DNA of 64,000 nucleotides, from the NCBI GenBank assembly GCA_946800325.1, contig OX326958.1:17574992-17638991 (forward strand), given 5' to 3'. Source of the stretch: Luzula sylvatica (taxonomy: Eukaryota; Streptophyta; Magnoliopsida; Poales; Juncaceae). A model generated the notes under the pieces. The model worked only from the letters and a program-made list of their open reading frames with translations, searched no databases and was not told where the DNA came from. Position numbers and translations under genes: made by a program. Every line of letters starts with the position of its first letter. The stretch's first letter is position 1. Shown in pieces: positions 24,186-34,604 of this stretch.

Positions 24186-25240
24186 ACATTATTAATAATT
24201 TCTCTCATCTCATGCGTCCACATCAACACCTTATTATGCCTCCCTATCACCACTTTACTTGAAATTTTTTCAAAAGACTCCTTAAATTATTAGATATTGT
24301 ACAAAAAAATTAATTTACATATGTATTCATTTAAAAAAAAATGCTTTTTTAATTTTAAGAAGTTCTTAAAACTTTTTTTAATACATAATAATTAAAAACA
24401 AATTACTATATGTTATATGTTATATAATTTTAATATTTCATTCATTACAAATATTCAACTTATGTATTATTTTTCTTGAAAAACTAAAATAAAATTATAA
24501 TAAGTTGAACAATATTAATAAAAGAACATCTTGCAAATATTTAAAAATAAAATATCACAAAACTATTAAAAAATACATAAAAGGAAAACTAAAATAAAAA
24601 GTAGATGTTTAAATAGATATTTTCTATGAATATATTTGCAAGATGTTTATTTATTATTATTTAATGTTAGTTTTTTTATGAATAAAGAATGGAATATTAA
24701 AATTATATAAACAAAATATGTAATTATTAAATTTTTTTTAAATCACTATATGTTAAGAAGTGTTTATGAATTTTCTTAAAATTAATAAAAAATAACAAAA
24801 ATAAGTTTTAATTATTACATATGAGATTTGGAAGGTATTTTGAAAAAAAAAAAAATTAATATCATCCATAAGGAGTATTTTAAAATAAAAGTTTGGTAAA
24901 GAATTTTTTTTTTGGAGTTTACGAAAAGATAGAGTATTTTTTACAATATCCAAAAAAAATTAGGGGATTAAAAATATACCAAATCACGGATGTGCGAATA
25001 ATCGTGACATAATTTAAATTAAAGGTTCGAACGAAACGGTTAGCGATGACATCGTGAAACTTTGTTGTTGGCCGACCACACAAAGGGCGAAAAATATTTG
25101 TGCTAAATATGTAGCGAAATTAAGGATTTGTGAAATTAAGAACACTCTTTTTTTCAGCAATGTTTTCTGATCTATTAGGTTATTAATAAATTTCATGACG
25201 ACTCATTCGTTTTTTTTCCTTATTTTGCTTATGATGTATA

Positions 25241-26203
25241 TGTTGGGTATCGACGTCACTACCGAGCCCCGCGCAGCGGATTGAGGGGCCCGGTCTGACC
25301 CGATCCCGAGGACCACGTCAACGACTCGAAAGTACGAATCATGAAATGCATCTAACCTATGAAATTAACTCTTAATTCATAGAGAATCATACCGCGTGAA
25401 ATTGATCACGGAGACGGGTTGACTCTATTAGCTGCTGCTTGCTTCGATTCCGGCGACACGCACGTCCCACTTCCGCGCGATTCGACACCTAATGCGAAGC
25501 TCCGATTTGTCGTATACAACCGGAATTTATCCGGTTTGTCTCCGACCTTGCTCGTCCTTGCTCTCGATTGATCACAGTCGAAGATCTTAACTTAGATCTC
25601 TCTACTCGTATCCACCTCGAGCTAACATCTCTCGGTTGCGGCGAATTCCCCTAAAATTCCCGCAAGCTTGCTCAAATCTTTAATCCCTTTTCTCCAACTT
25701 GTCCAACAAGTTTTTCTCTCTTCTCTAGATCTAGATTACTGGCTGCAGCATCAGAAGGAAGAAGAGAGAGAGAGAGGTTACAGAGATTATATAATCAATC
25801 TCTGAATTAATGAGTATTAATGAGTATCAAAAACTGCTAATCCAGAATTCGGATCACTGTCCGTCATGACGCACGATATGGTGCGTCATGACGCACAAGT
25901 CACATTTACTTGGATATAGCCGTTATACAGTGTACCGTCATGACGCAGGATAACGTCCGTCATGACGCACCACCGTCATGACGCACAACTTGGTGCGTCG
26001 TGACGGTATACTCACAGATTGGCTTTTCTCAGAATTATTCTACTGTGCGTCATGATGCACAATATGGTGCGTCATGACGCACCATGTAATTTCTGCCAGA
26101 TTTGCATAATCTTATTATGCATCCAATCGTTCCGACGAACACGTATGTTTGTCTACACTCATTTGTACATTCAACTAGTTGATCTGTAACTGTATTTCCT
26201 TCA
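25241..26203 (-). repeat. 3' LTR of Copia-2
   Basis: Minus-strand sequence starts TGAAGG and ends CCCAACA. The U3 part (25860-26095) holds eight dyads of the CGTCATGACG type. A TATA-like gattatataatc lies at about 25783-25795 with a GA tract just downstream on the minus strand. The neighbouring purine tract on the minus strand is ctgagtgggagac (26204-26216). Confidence 0.93.
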
Positions 26204-27269
26204 GTCTCCCACTCAGTTCAAGATCCAACTAAATAAAGTACTAGTGTACATCTCATGTACACATAACCTTAGAGATTGAAATTTAAGCCCGAAATAAGAC
26301 AGCTCTATGTGTGACCGCGTAGGTTCGTATCAAGCAATGGTAGTGAACTTATGCCTAAGCTCACGGGCTAATGAGAGGGATCTAGGAAGAAATCCATCAT
26401 AGCTTTCCCACGTTGAAAACGAAAATGATTGTGATCATTTATACCCATCTCGAACGGTGGTGTTTAGTTCTCTTGTTCACGATATCCGTCAATCAAAAGG
26501 CATGGTGATAGTCATCCTTATAATTTGATTGACTAAACTTATTGTTTCGATACCGAATTGAATCAACAAATACAATCGATATTAACAATTAATATCATTG
26601 ACTCTGGCCAGAGATTTCGTTGATCAATTCATCGATAGGCCTAAGGGATATCTCTTTCTCTCGAAAGGAACAATTTCTATCTTGATGACTCACATCAAAT
26701 TCCGTGTTTCAGATAATACCCGATCATAATCCCATGACCATCCTGTTACAGATAGTGGAAGATTATATCTAAGCATTATGTTACGCACGAAAATTGATCC
26801 ATGATCATCTCAAGTGTGAAGAACTAAGACCCCTTTCTTACGATTCCATCTACAATGACTAAACCATGTCATGGTATCGCACTTTTGGTCAAGTCACAAT
26901 ATGCATAACCTAATGCATATCCATATTCCCGATTTGACAAACTCTTTGTCCTATGATTAGTAAAACATAATCATTTCCTCGGCGAATATGCTAGTGTACA
27001 TGTTAGTCTATTATCTTATAATAGATATACTTATCACATAAGTATCCTAATCATGACTAGGGACGTTTTTGAAATATAACTTTTGAAATGTGACGGTTTT
27101 ACTTAACATGATCACGTATCACGGAGACGCTCACACAAGTCATAAATCAAGGTTCGTGTAATCATATTACACAACCACGCACAAGTTTTCATATAAGTAT
27201 AAATGCAATTAAAATTTAAAATTTTTGAAATGCACTAATATAGAGTAAGTATTGTTTGATGCAGCGTTT

Positions 27270-29900
27270 ACACCTATAATCTCTGCTAGGATTATAATCT
27301 GCGATGACTATCGGTGTAAGATAACTATACCTCAAATATATTCCTCCTCTAGGTATCTCTATACCTATAGTCTTCGCATGACATTCATGCTTAACTAAGA
27401 AGAGAGCAGTTTTTGTAAACGGTTCCGCTACGTTCCTGTTAGTGTCAATTTTTGTTAGGTATCCAATACCTATTTAAATATAAGTTTGGAGTGGTTATGT
27501 TATTTCAGTTTCTTTTGTTTTATGCTATTTCGACCATCGAAATAGATAACCAAAGAATCCTATTACTTGGGACAATATCAAGTATGATCAACACCTTGAT
27601 CCATAACGTTTCCATTTCGGCTTCGCAAGCCGCATTGAAATCAAATTCCATCGTAGAATTTTCATTTTTAGTTGTTGTGAAACTCTTTCATACAACTTCA
27701 TTTTTCTTTAAGCAAAATATGTACACATTTCGTAAATGTGTTGCATGTTTGGAGAAATGCTATCGGTATAACTTTTATCACCGATATATTGTCTTCACCA
27801 TTTTATATGAGAAATATAATATTAATCCTTTCTAAAAGGATATTGTTTATTAATTTCAATACGAATCCGGGTTTTAAATGTTGCATAACTATTATGCGTA
27901 TGCAAAGTATAACCATTATACAACCATATTAAATTGTTTTCGTTCGATCCAACCATATAAAGTATTCGAAACGAAATATTCTCTGGATTCGATTGATAAT
28001 TACGACACTTAATATGAACAATATTTAAAGATTAGTACATATCATGGCGTATTTGGAATATTCTATTGTCGAAACATAAAATATCCAATTTTCTACTTTT
28101 CTTTAACTCGATGTCGTACATCGATCCTCAGAAAAACTTCGCCATTCGACATTTGGAAGAAATCCGATCTTGGATTTATGTACTGAAAACCATTTTCAAT
28201 GTTTTGTCGATGTACATACTTCGATTCAGATTGAGGAATTTTAAATCTATCTTATAGATTTTTATGCTTATCTCATAAGTTGTCTCGTCTGAATTTTCAT
28301 AGCGAAACGACAATCGTATCCTACGAATAATATAGTGTTCATATATTTTAATATAAGAAATGTATGTGGCTCCCACTAACCTTCACATCTACACAAAGCT
28401 TTTCTTTTGTTCTTGATAATATTATAACTAATTATAATTTTATCAGAATAAGATTCCGATTTCATGAATTATTCTTCAATCCATCATATAGATCGTTGAA
28501 ATTTGTATACTTTTCTTGGATTCTTTTGATCGATAAAACCATTAGGTTGTGTCACATACACACCCTTTAATATTTCCTATCAAGGAATACGGTCTTGTCA
28601 TCCATTTGTCAAAAATCATAGTCATACTATGTAAAATGACAAATATAATCCTAATGAATAAAGCGTGATTATTTGTGAAACCGTTTCTTCATGATCATAT
28701 CATGAATTTTCGAATCTCATAAATATTCTTGCTTTGTAAGTATACATATTCCAATCCACGTTAGCTTTCACTTTGAAAACTCACTTACATCCTATGGGTC
28801 ATACCCTAAAGAATGTTTAAACCAAGTTCTAAACTTGATGACATGCATGGATTGAATCATGAATTCCATGGCACTATGCCATGTGAAATTTTTATCCTTT
28901 ATAGCATCATTTAGTCCATCGACTCATCATGTATGAGATCGATTCGTTTGTCACATTCTTTGATAAATTCACAATTTATCGATTTGTGACGTGTCTAAAT
29001 TGATCAATAAAATCGCTTTGTGATTTTGACTTGGATTCATCAACTTTTGATGAAATTCCAATCATATTCATCGGTTCAATGTTCCATTCGAGTCTCGAAC
29101 CTTTCGAGATCGATTCATCTCCCACTAGCCTTCATAGATATAAGTGACATTAAGTTTCAAACTTATGCACATTAAGTCCTCCTCTAAGAAGGTATCTCTT
29201 GGAACTATGAAAATCTAATTCTCATTGGGATTTAATAAATGGTATCCTTTAATTTCTTTAAGAATACTCAATGAATGAACATATCAAGATTTGAGATTTA
29301 GTTTATCCAAAACCAGTTTTCGAATTCAAATCTCCAAATCTTACAAAAGATAACATCGGAAGTTTTCATTAACATTGAACTATTAACGTGCCCGACTTTG
29401 GCCTGAAACCACGTTAATCCTCAATTTAATTTATTTCCGATCCATATCATATATGGGGTCTTTTGCACCGACTTAGAAGGTATGTGATTAACCTTGGTCT
29501 TAAGGGTAAATTTTCAAATCTTATTTGAAATATTAGATTTTGATTCATCATCTATCAAACAAATGTCCAACAAAGTTTGATTCCTCCTCTCGGACACATT
29601 AATCTACATTGATGTTCCGAATGAAAATAACTATGAAACTTTTCCATAAATTTTCTAGATGATTATCATACTCATAGCTTAAAATGTTCGTCTCTTCGAT
29701 CTTATCGAAAGACTTTGATTTTCTCGCTTAGTTGACTTCGTATTTCATTTCGAAACGTTTTTGAACCATTCAAAATTATGTTTCAAACGCATTAAATAGA
29801 TATCTTTATATCTACAATAATCGTTAGTAAATATAATGAAATATTTGTAGCCTCCTCTTGCCTCCGAACTTACTTATTTACCTACATTCAAAATGTTTGG
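27270..29900 (-). pseudogene. Decayed Copia pol (integrase, RT, RNase H remnants)
   Basis: Translation of the minus strand in pieces gives Copia signatures interrupted by stops. Integrase core: FRNEIRSQLSEKIKVFR near 29700-29770, then KTPYMIWIGNK near 29430-29460. Integrase C-end: IKGYHLLNPNEN near 29215-29260. RT start: PIGCK, stop, VFKVK near 28757-28800. The tail after RNase H: NVAEPFTK near 27410-27435. No frame exceeds about 130 codons, so no functional protein is expected. A conserved-loop hairpin interrupts the integrase region at 29382-29418. Confidence 0.8.
29382..29418 (-). other. Stem-loop with conserved loop inside dead pol
   Basis: Arms attaacgtg (29382-29390) and cacgttaat (29410-29418) are perfectly complementary. 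The 19-nt loop cccgactttggcctgaaac is identical to that of the stem-loop at 30812-30842. Confidence 0.8.
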
Positions 29901-30512
29901 TTTTTGATAAGTCTTTTACCGTTTTTCCAACCTTTGGAAGGACACTTTTATCATCTTGATTAATTAACAAGTCTTGTACTTGTCATGCGAATCTTATTCG
30001 AATAAAACTAGTATTCCATCCAATGGATTCTAGAAATGTATATCTCATACACATTTTCAAGATGATAATGTCAAAAGAAGCTATTTCTATCAACTTTTGG
30101 ATTAATCCTCCTCGGATTTAACCTTTCTTTTGATATTAGGACAACAACTTGCCCAAATCCTTGATTGAGACAACGTTTGTCTTAATCATCCTTAGACTAT
30201 TGTTTCTTATAAATCTTCAAATTCCTTTGAAGGTTCGTGTCTTATGTATGTCAACATTTGACATACAATATTATTTGACTTCTTCTCAAGTTTGTCAAAT
30301 TTTTGCTTTCTCTAATATCGATCATATCGATATGATATTGGTGTTGCTTAAATTATTATTCTACATTAATTATGACATTGACAACTAACCGTGCGTACTT
30401 ATTCTATATGCTTATATGATATGAAATATGTTACTTTTATCAAATCAATAACCCTAATATTGATTCGGGATTCTTAATCCAATAACACTTCAAGACCCAT
30501 ATTTCATGATCC

Positions 30513-30842
30513 TCCCATAAGTGACTTTGGCCGACAAATGGGATTTCACTATTTAGGTAGGATAAATCCAATCACATCCAATGTGACTCTTGACCCATTA
30601 TAGGATTTCGGTATCAAACCATATCATATATGATTCGAATTCCGTTTGTGCATCCTAACTATGCCCCGAACCCCAATCGGATTGGCTTGGACGGTTAAGT
30701 CACAACCATATTCACGTATCGTTCAATTGAGCTACAAATGCGCCCGACTTTGGCCTGAACCCGCATTTGTCTCCAATCAACGCTTGCCTCTCACGTTGAT
30801 ACATACAACAATGCACGCCCGACTTTGGCCTGAAACCGTGCA
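30513..30842 (-). other. Three stem-loops with conserved GCCAAAG loop (Copia-2 leader)
   Basis: On the plus strand: arms tcccat/atggga at 30513-30518 and 30538-30543; arms acaaatgcg/cgcatttgt at 30734-30742 and 30762-30770; arms tgcacg/cgtgca at 30812-30817 and 30837-30842. All stems are perfect and each loop is exactly 19 nt. Two loops read cccgactttggcctga followed by acc or aac; the third keeps gactttggcc. They align with the stem-loops at 2887-3236 of Copia-1. The site matching its third stem-loop has only ccaatcggattgg (30673-30685), that is a stem without a loop. Confidence 0.8.
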
Positions 30843-31017
30843 AGGTGTGATGACCAACCTCGGAGGTTGTGAACATGGAAGGCATTTCATGACTTAAGTA
30901 TTATGCAGGGATTTATGTGATATAATCTAATTATATCAATAAGCAAGTATATCATGATGAATGAACATAATTAATAATGATTAGAACCACAATTAAATAA
31001 ATCAAGAAAAATTACAC

Positions 31018-31625
31018 TGTGCGTCACGACGCAACATAACGTCCGTCATGACGCACCGTACTAAAATGGACTTCCATTGACTTCCGTCATGACGCAACAT
31101 AACGTGCGTCACGACGGACTTCACAGGTCCGTCATAACGCCAGACAGTGCGTCACGACGGACCATACAAAACAATTTTGTTGTCTATTCCAGAAACTATT
31201 TCAGGTTCCTCCGTCATGACGGTTGGTTACTACCGTCACGACGGACCGTGTTCTTCCGTCATGATGCCAGACGGTGCGTCATGACGGACTGTACAAAACT
31301 ATTTTGTCCAGATTTCCAGAAACTTTTTGAGGTTCTTCCGTCATGATGGTTGATTATACCGTCACGACGGACTGTTCTGGTCCGTCATGACGCCAGAGGG
31401 TGCGTCATGACGCACTGAACAAAACCATTTTGTTCAGTTTGACAGAAACTTTTTGGACTTCTACCGTCACGACGCACCAAATGGTCCGTCATGATGGTAC
31501 GAATTTACACATTGCGTCATGACGCACAACTTTTGTGCGTCACGACGGACTGAGTAACGCCTCAGATCCAACTCTTGGATTTCCCGTGTGCGTCATGACG
31601 CACCATATCGTGCGTCATGACGCAC
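31018..31625 (-). repeat. Palindrome array in the Copia-2 leader
   Basis: About 20 copies of a dyad close to CGTCATGACG occur at spacings of roughly 25-35 bp, variants being cgtcacgacg and cgtcatgatg. They are nested in a longer tandem repeat of about 115-125 bp (about 31056-31162, 31163-31286, 31287-31410, 31411-31526), recognisable by the segment acaaaaC/TaTTTTGT followed by cagaaactttt. Confidence 0.9.
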
Positions 31626-31860
31626 CAGACCTGAAATTCAGTTTTATTTTGTAATTTTAACAGATTTTAATCGTTTCAAAAACGATTAATCATGAACAAT
31701 TCATGATTACTTCTAGATTCTTTTGATCATCTCATGATCAAATACTAGTAAGATTTCTATGGTCCTAATTTTACAACTACATGATTATGTCCTAAAATTC
31801 TACATGAAATTCCGAATAACACTTATTCGAAATCGATTCGACGATCGAATCGTGACGATC

Positions 31861-31872
31861 GCTCTGATACCA
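31861..31872 (-). other. Primer binding site, initiator-Met tRNA type (Copia-2)
   Basis: Minus-strand tggtatcagagc starts one base after the 5' LTR. It is the same site as in Copia-1 and fixes the minus orientation. Confidence 0.9.
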
Positions 31873-31873
31873 C

Positions 31874-32836
31874 TGTTGGGTATCGACGTCACTACCGAGC
31901 CCCGCGCAGCGGATTGAGGGGCCCGGTCTGACCCGATCCCGAGGACCACGTCAACGACTCGAAAGTACGAATCATGAAATGCATCTAACCTATGAAATTA
32001 ACTCTTAATTCATAGAGAATCATACCGCGTGAAATTGATCACGGAGACGGGTTGACTCTATTAGCTGCTGCTTGCTTCGATTCCGGCGACACGCACGTCC
32101 CACGCCCGCGCGATTCGACACCTAATGCGAAGCTCCGATTTGTCGTATACAACCGGAATTTATCCGGTTTGTCTCCGACCTTGCTCGTCCTTGCTCTCGA
32201 TTGATCACAGTCGAAGATCTTAACTTAGATCTCTCTACTCGTATCCACCTCGAGCTAACATCTCTCGGTTGCGGCGAATTCCCCTAAAATTCCCGCAAGC
32301 TTGCTCAAATCTTTAATCCCTTTTCTCCAACTTGTCCAACAAGTTTTTCTCTCTTCTCTAGATCTAGATTACTGGCTGCAGCATCAGAAGGAAGAAGAGA
32401 GAGAGAGAGGTTACAGAGATTATATAATCAATCTCTGAATTAATGAGTATTAATGAGTATCAAAAACTGCTAATCCAGAATTCGGATCACTGTCCGTCAT
32501 GACGCACGATATGGTGCGTCATGACGCACAAGTCACATTTACTTGGATATAGCCGTTATACAGTGTACCGTCATGACGCAGGATAACGTCCGTCATGACG
32601 CACCACCGTCATGACGCACAACTTGGTGCGTCGTGACGGTATACTCACAGATTGGCTTTTCTCAGAATTATTCTACTGTGCGTCATGATGCACAATATGG
32701 TGCGTCATGACGCACCATGTAATTTCTGCCAGATTTGCATAATCTTATTATGCATCCAATCGTTCCGACGAACACGTATGTTTGTCTACACTCATTTGTA
32801 CATTCAACTAGTTGATCTGTAACTGTATTTCCTTAA
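31874..32836 (-). repeat. 5' LTR of Copia-2
   Basis: 963 bp, the same length as the 3' LTR. The only differences noticed are gc for tt near 32102 and the terminal dinucleotide (aa for ca on the plus strand at 32835-32836). Confidence 0.93.
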
Positions 32837-33031
32837 GTATAAAATATAGATAATTTTTTAGCAATAACCGTTTGAATTATTCAAGAAATCCGGTTCTTAA
32901 AATATTCAAACGATTTTTGCTACAAAATTTCACTCGCACACAACACACTAAATTACACATATAATAATGATTACAAAAAGGAATTCACGACAACAATTTT
33001 CTTCAACTACATTACTTATAAACCCGAACAA

Positions 33032-33051
33032 CCCCGCGCAATTGCGCGGGG
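33032..33051 (+). other. Helitron 3' hairpin
   Basis: Perfect 20-bp GC-rich palindrome centred on aatt, seven bases before the CTAG end at 33058-33061. Confidence 0.85.
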
Positions 33052-33257
33052 GTCATGCTAGTTACATTTTAAATTTTGTAAAATTAAGTTTTTTATTATT
33101 GGGCCATACTCGGCCCATAAATTAAAGCCCATTATGAATAAGTACACGCGTCAGTAGTTATCTCTACAGTAGTCTCCTCTCACGCAACCAATTTCCAAAG
33201 TCATCCTATATACTTATTAATACCCTTTGTTAAAGCTTTCCATCTATATCGACGATA

Positions 33258-34604
33258 ATGGGTGGTGGTGGAGTGATGAGAACTGCAGCGAAGACCGCTG
33301 CCTCTTGGGGTTCACGGCCGGGTATCAGCCGTACCGGGTCGGTAGTTGGTAAGAGATCTACTGTTCTGCCGCCTCCTTCTGCCTCGGCTGCTGTGACGGA
33401 ATCGTCGCCGACTTCTGTGCAGACTGGTGAAACGGCGACTCCGGCGATTTCACAGTGGGAAATGGATGATTGGGAGTTTTCCGGTTGGAAAGAGGAGAGC
33501 GATGATTTGATGATGGATCCTGCACCGAGATTGGTGTTTGGTCCTGCACCTACCCTTGAGGAGGCCCAGGAAGCCACTTCTGATTTGAAGTATGCACTCG
33601 AAACGTAAGCTCTATTGATTAATTTTATTGCTAATTTGTGTTTTTTCTCAAATTTAGGATACTATTTATTACAGTTGGTGAAGATTATTTTCATGTTTGG
33701 TTCTTTATTTTACTTGTTATCTTGCCCAATTCAAAGTTCATTGATCTCGAATCGAGTATATTATATATTATGTGCATGTAAAATTATTTTGAGTTAAAAA
33801 GTTTCCTTCTTGTCATTGCCTTTAGGGATTAGGAAATTCACAAGTTCTTATTTTTTGCATTAGGACCTATTTCTCTGACAAGGGAGAAGACTCCGCAAAG
33901 AAGAACGACGAACAAGGGCAAATTGGTCTTTTCGAAAACAACACGATAATTCCAGCAATGCCACGGGGTGTAGTGCAGGCCTTTTCTCTCCTTCAATCCA
34001 GCCCCGAAGCTCAGGTCCATTCTCATAGCTTCTCATTCCTTTTTTGGGAATGATTTATTCAAATTTGAATTTTTTAGATTGATTTCATTTTTTTGTTTCA
34101 TTTTTGCGTAAAGACTGTTGTAGCTTCTCTTAAATCTGATAAAGCAATTTGTGATGCGGTCATGAAGAACGAAAAATTCATGGAATTCTGTCGCAATAAC
34201 CAATCAAGTATCCTTCTTCCTTTAATTGAATTTTGCAATAACCAATCAAATACCATAAATACCCTTCCTCTCACATTTCAGGTTTGACTGAAAATATATT
34301 CGAGGACGCAATTAATGCCAATTCAAAAGACAAAAACTCAGACGATAATAATGAATGCGAGACCGTTAAAGAAAGCAATGGATTTGTGGGTTTCGTGAAC
34401 GTGGTGAAGGAGAAAGCGACGGTGGTGGTGAACAATGTCTCCGACTTGATGCAAAATGTATTCGGGACGAAGAAGGAGGGGGCCCACGCGTCAGAGAGTG
34501 AGGAGAGCAGCACGTTTGAGTCCTTCATGACGCCTCAGAATGCCTTTTGGGGGCTGGCTTTCGCGGTCATCTTCATTGTTTTGCTCAAGCGACCACCTTA
34601 CTGA
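33258..34604 (+). CDS. Plant protein of unknown function with C-terminal membrane anchor
   Basis: Four exons: 33258-33604, 33864-34014, 34114-34207, 34282-34604. Splice sites are GT-AG, phases agree, and the protein has 304 residues. I do not recognise a named family. The N-terminal part is Ala/Ser/Thr-rich. An acidic-aromatic block (SQWEMDDWEFSGWKEE at about 65-80) is followed by LVFGPAPTLEEAQEATSDLK. The middle (MPRGVVQAFSLLQSSPEAQ, then TVVASLKSDKAICDAVMKNE) looks like short helices. The C-terminus has one hydrophobic segment, NAFWGLAFAVIFIVLLK, followed by RPPY, so a tail-anchored protein facing the cytosol is likely. From memory, similar WEMDDWEF proteins exist in other plants without known function. 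The gene starts just beyond the Helitron end. Confidence 0.85.

Larger units (their letters stand above)
25241..32836 (-). mobile_element. Non-autonomous Copia-type LTR retrotransposon (Copia-2)
   Basis: Two LTRs of exactly 963 bp are flanked by the 5-bp duplication gtata (25236-25240 and 32837-32841). On the minus strand the order is 5' LTR, primer site, repetitive leader, decayed integrase, RT and RNase H remnants, purine tract, 3' LTR. Integrase before RT defines Copia. The LTRs appear to differ at about three positions only, while the coding part is full of stops and frameshifts. The element therefore most likely transposed recently using proteins supplied by another element. Confidence 0.93.
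23406..33061 (+). mobile_element. Non-autonomous Helitron, split by Copia-2
   Basis: The 5' end tctatactatctatactata follows an A. The 3' end is a 20-bp perfect palindrome (33032-33051), then ggtcatg and CTAG (33058-33061), followed by T. This is the textbook plant Helitron structure: TC start, GC-rich hairpin, CTRR end, insertion between A and T. Removing the Copia element (25241-32836) and one copy of its 5-bp target duplication leaves about 2.05 kb with no Rep/helicase frame, so it would depend on an autonomous Helitron. That the two ends belong to one element is inferred from spacing. Confidence 0.75.

Noticed and set aside
27452..27835. 127-codon plus-strand frame inside Copia-2
   Set aside because: Antisense to decayed pol, hydrophobic and AT-biased, with no known motif.
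31018..31625. CRISPR-like appearance of regularly spaced palindromes
   Set aside because: Plant nuclear sequence inside a retrotransposon leader; the spacers are themselves repeated and no cas genes are present.
33032..33051. Hairpin as a transcription terminator
   Set aside because: Intrinsic bacterial-type terminators do not apply here; the CTAG end and spacing identify a Helitron terminus.
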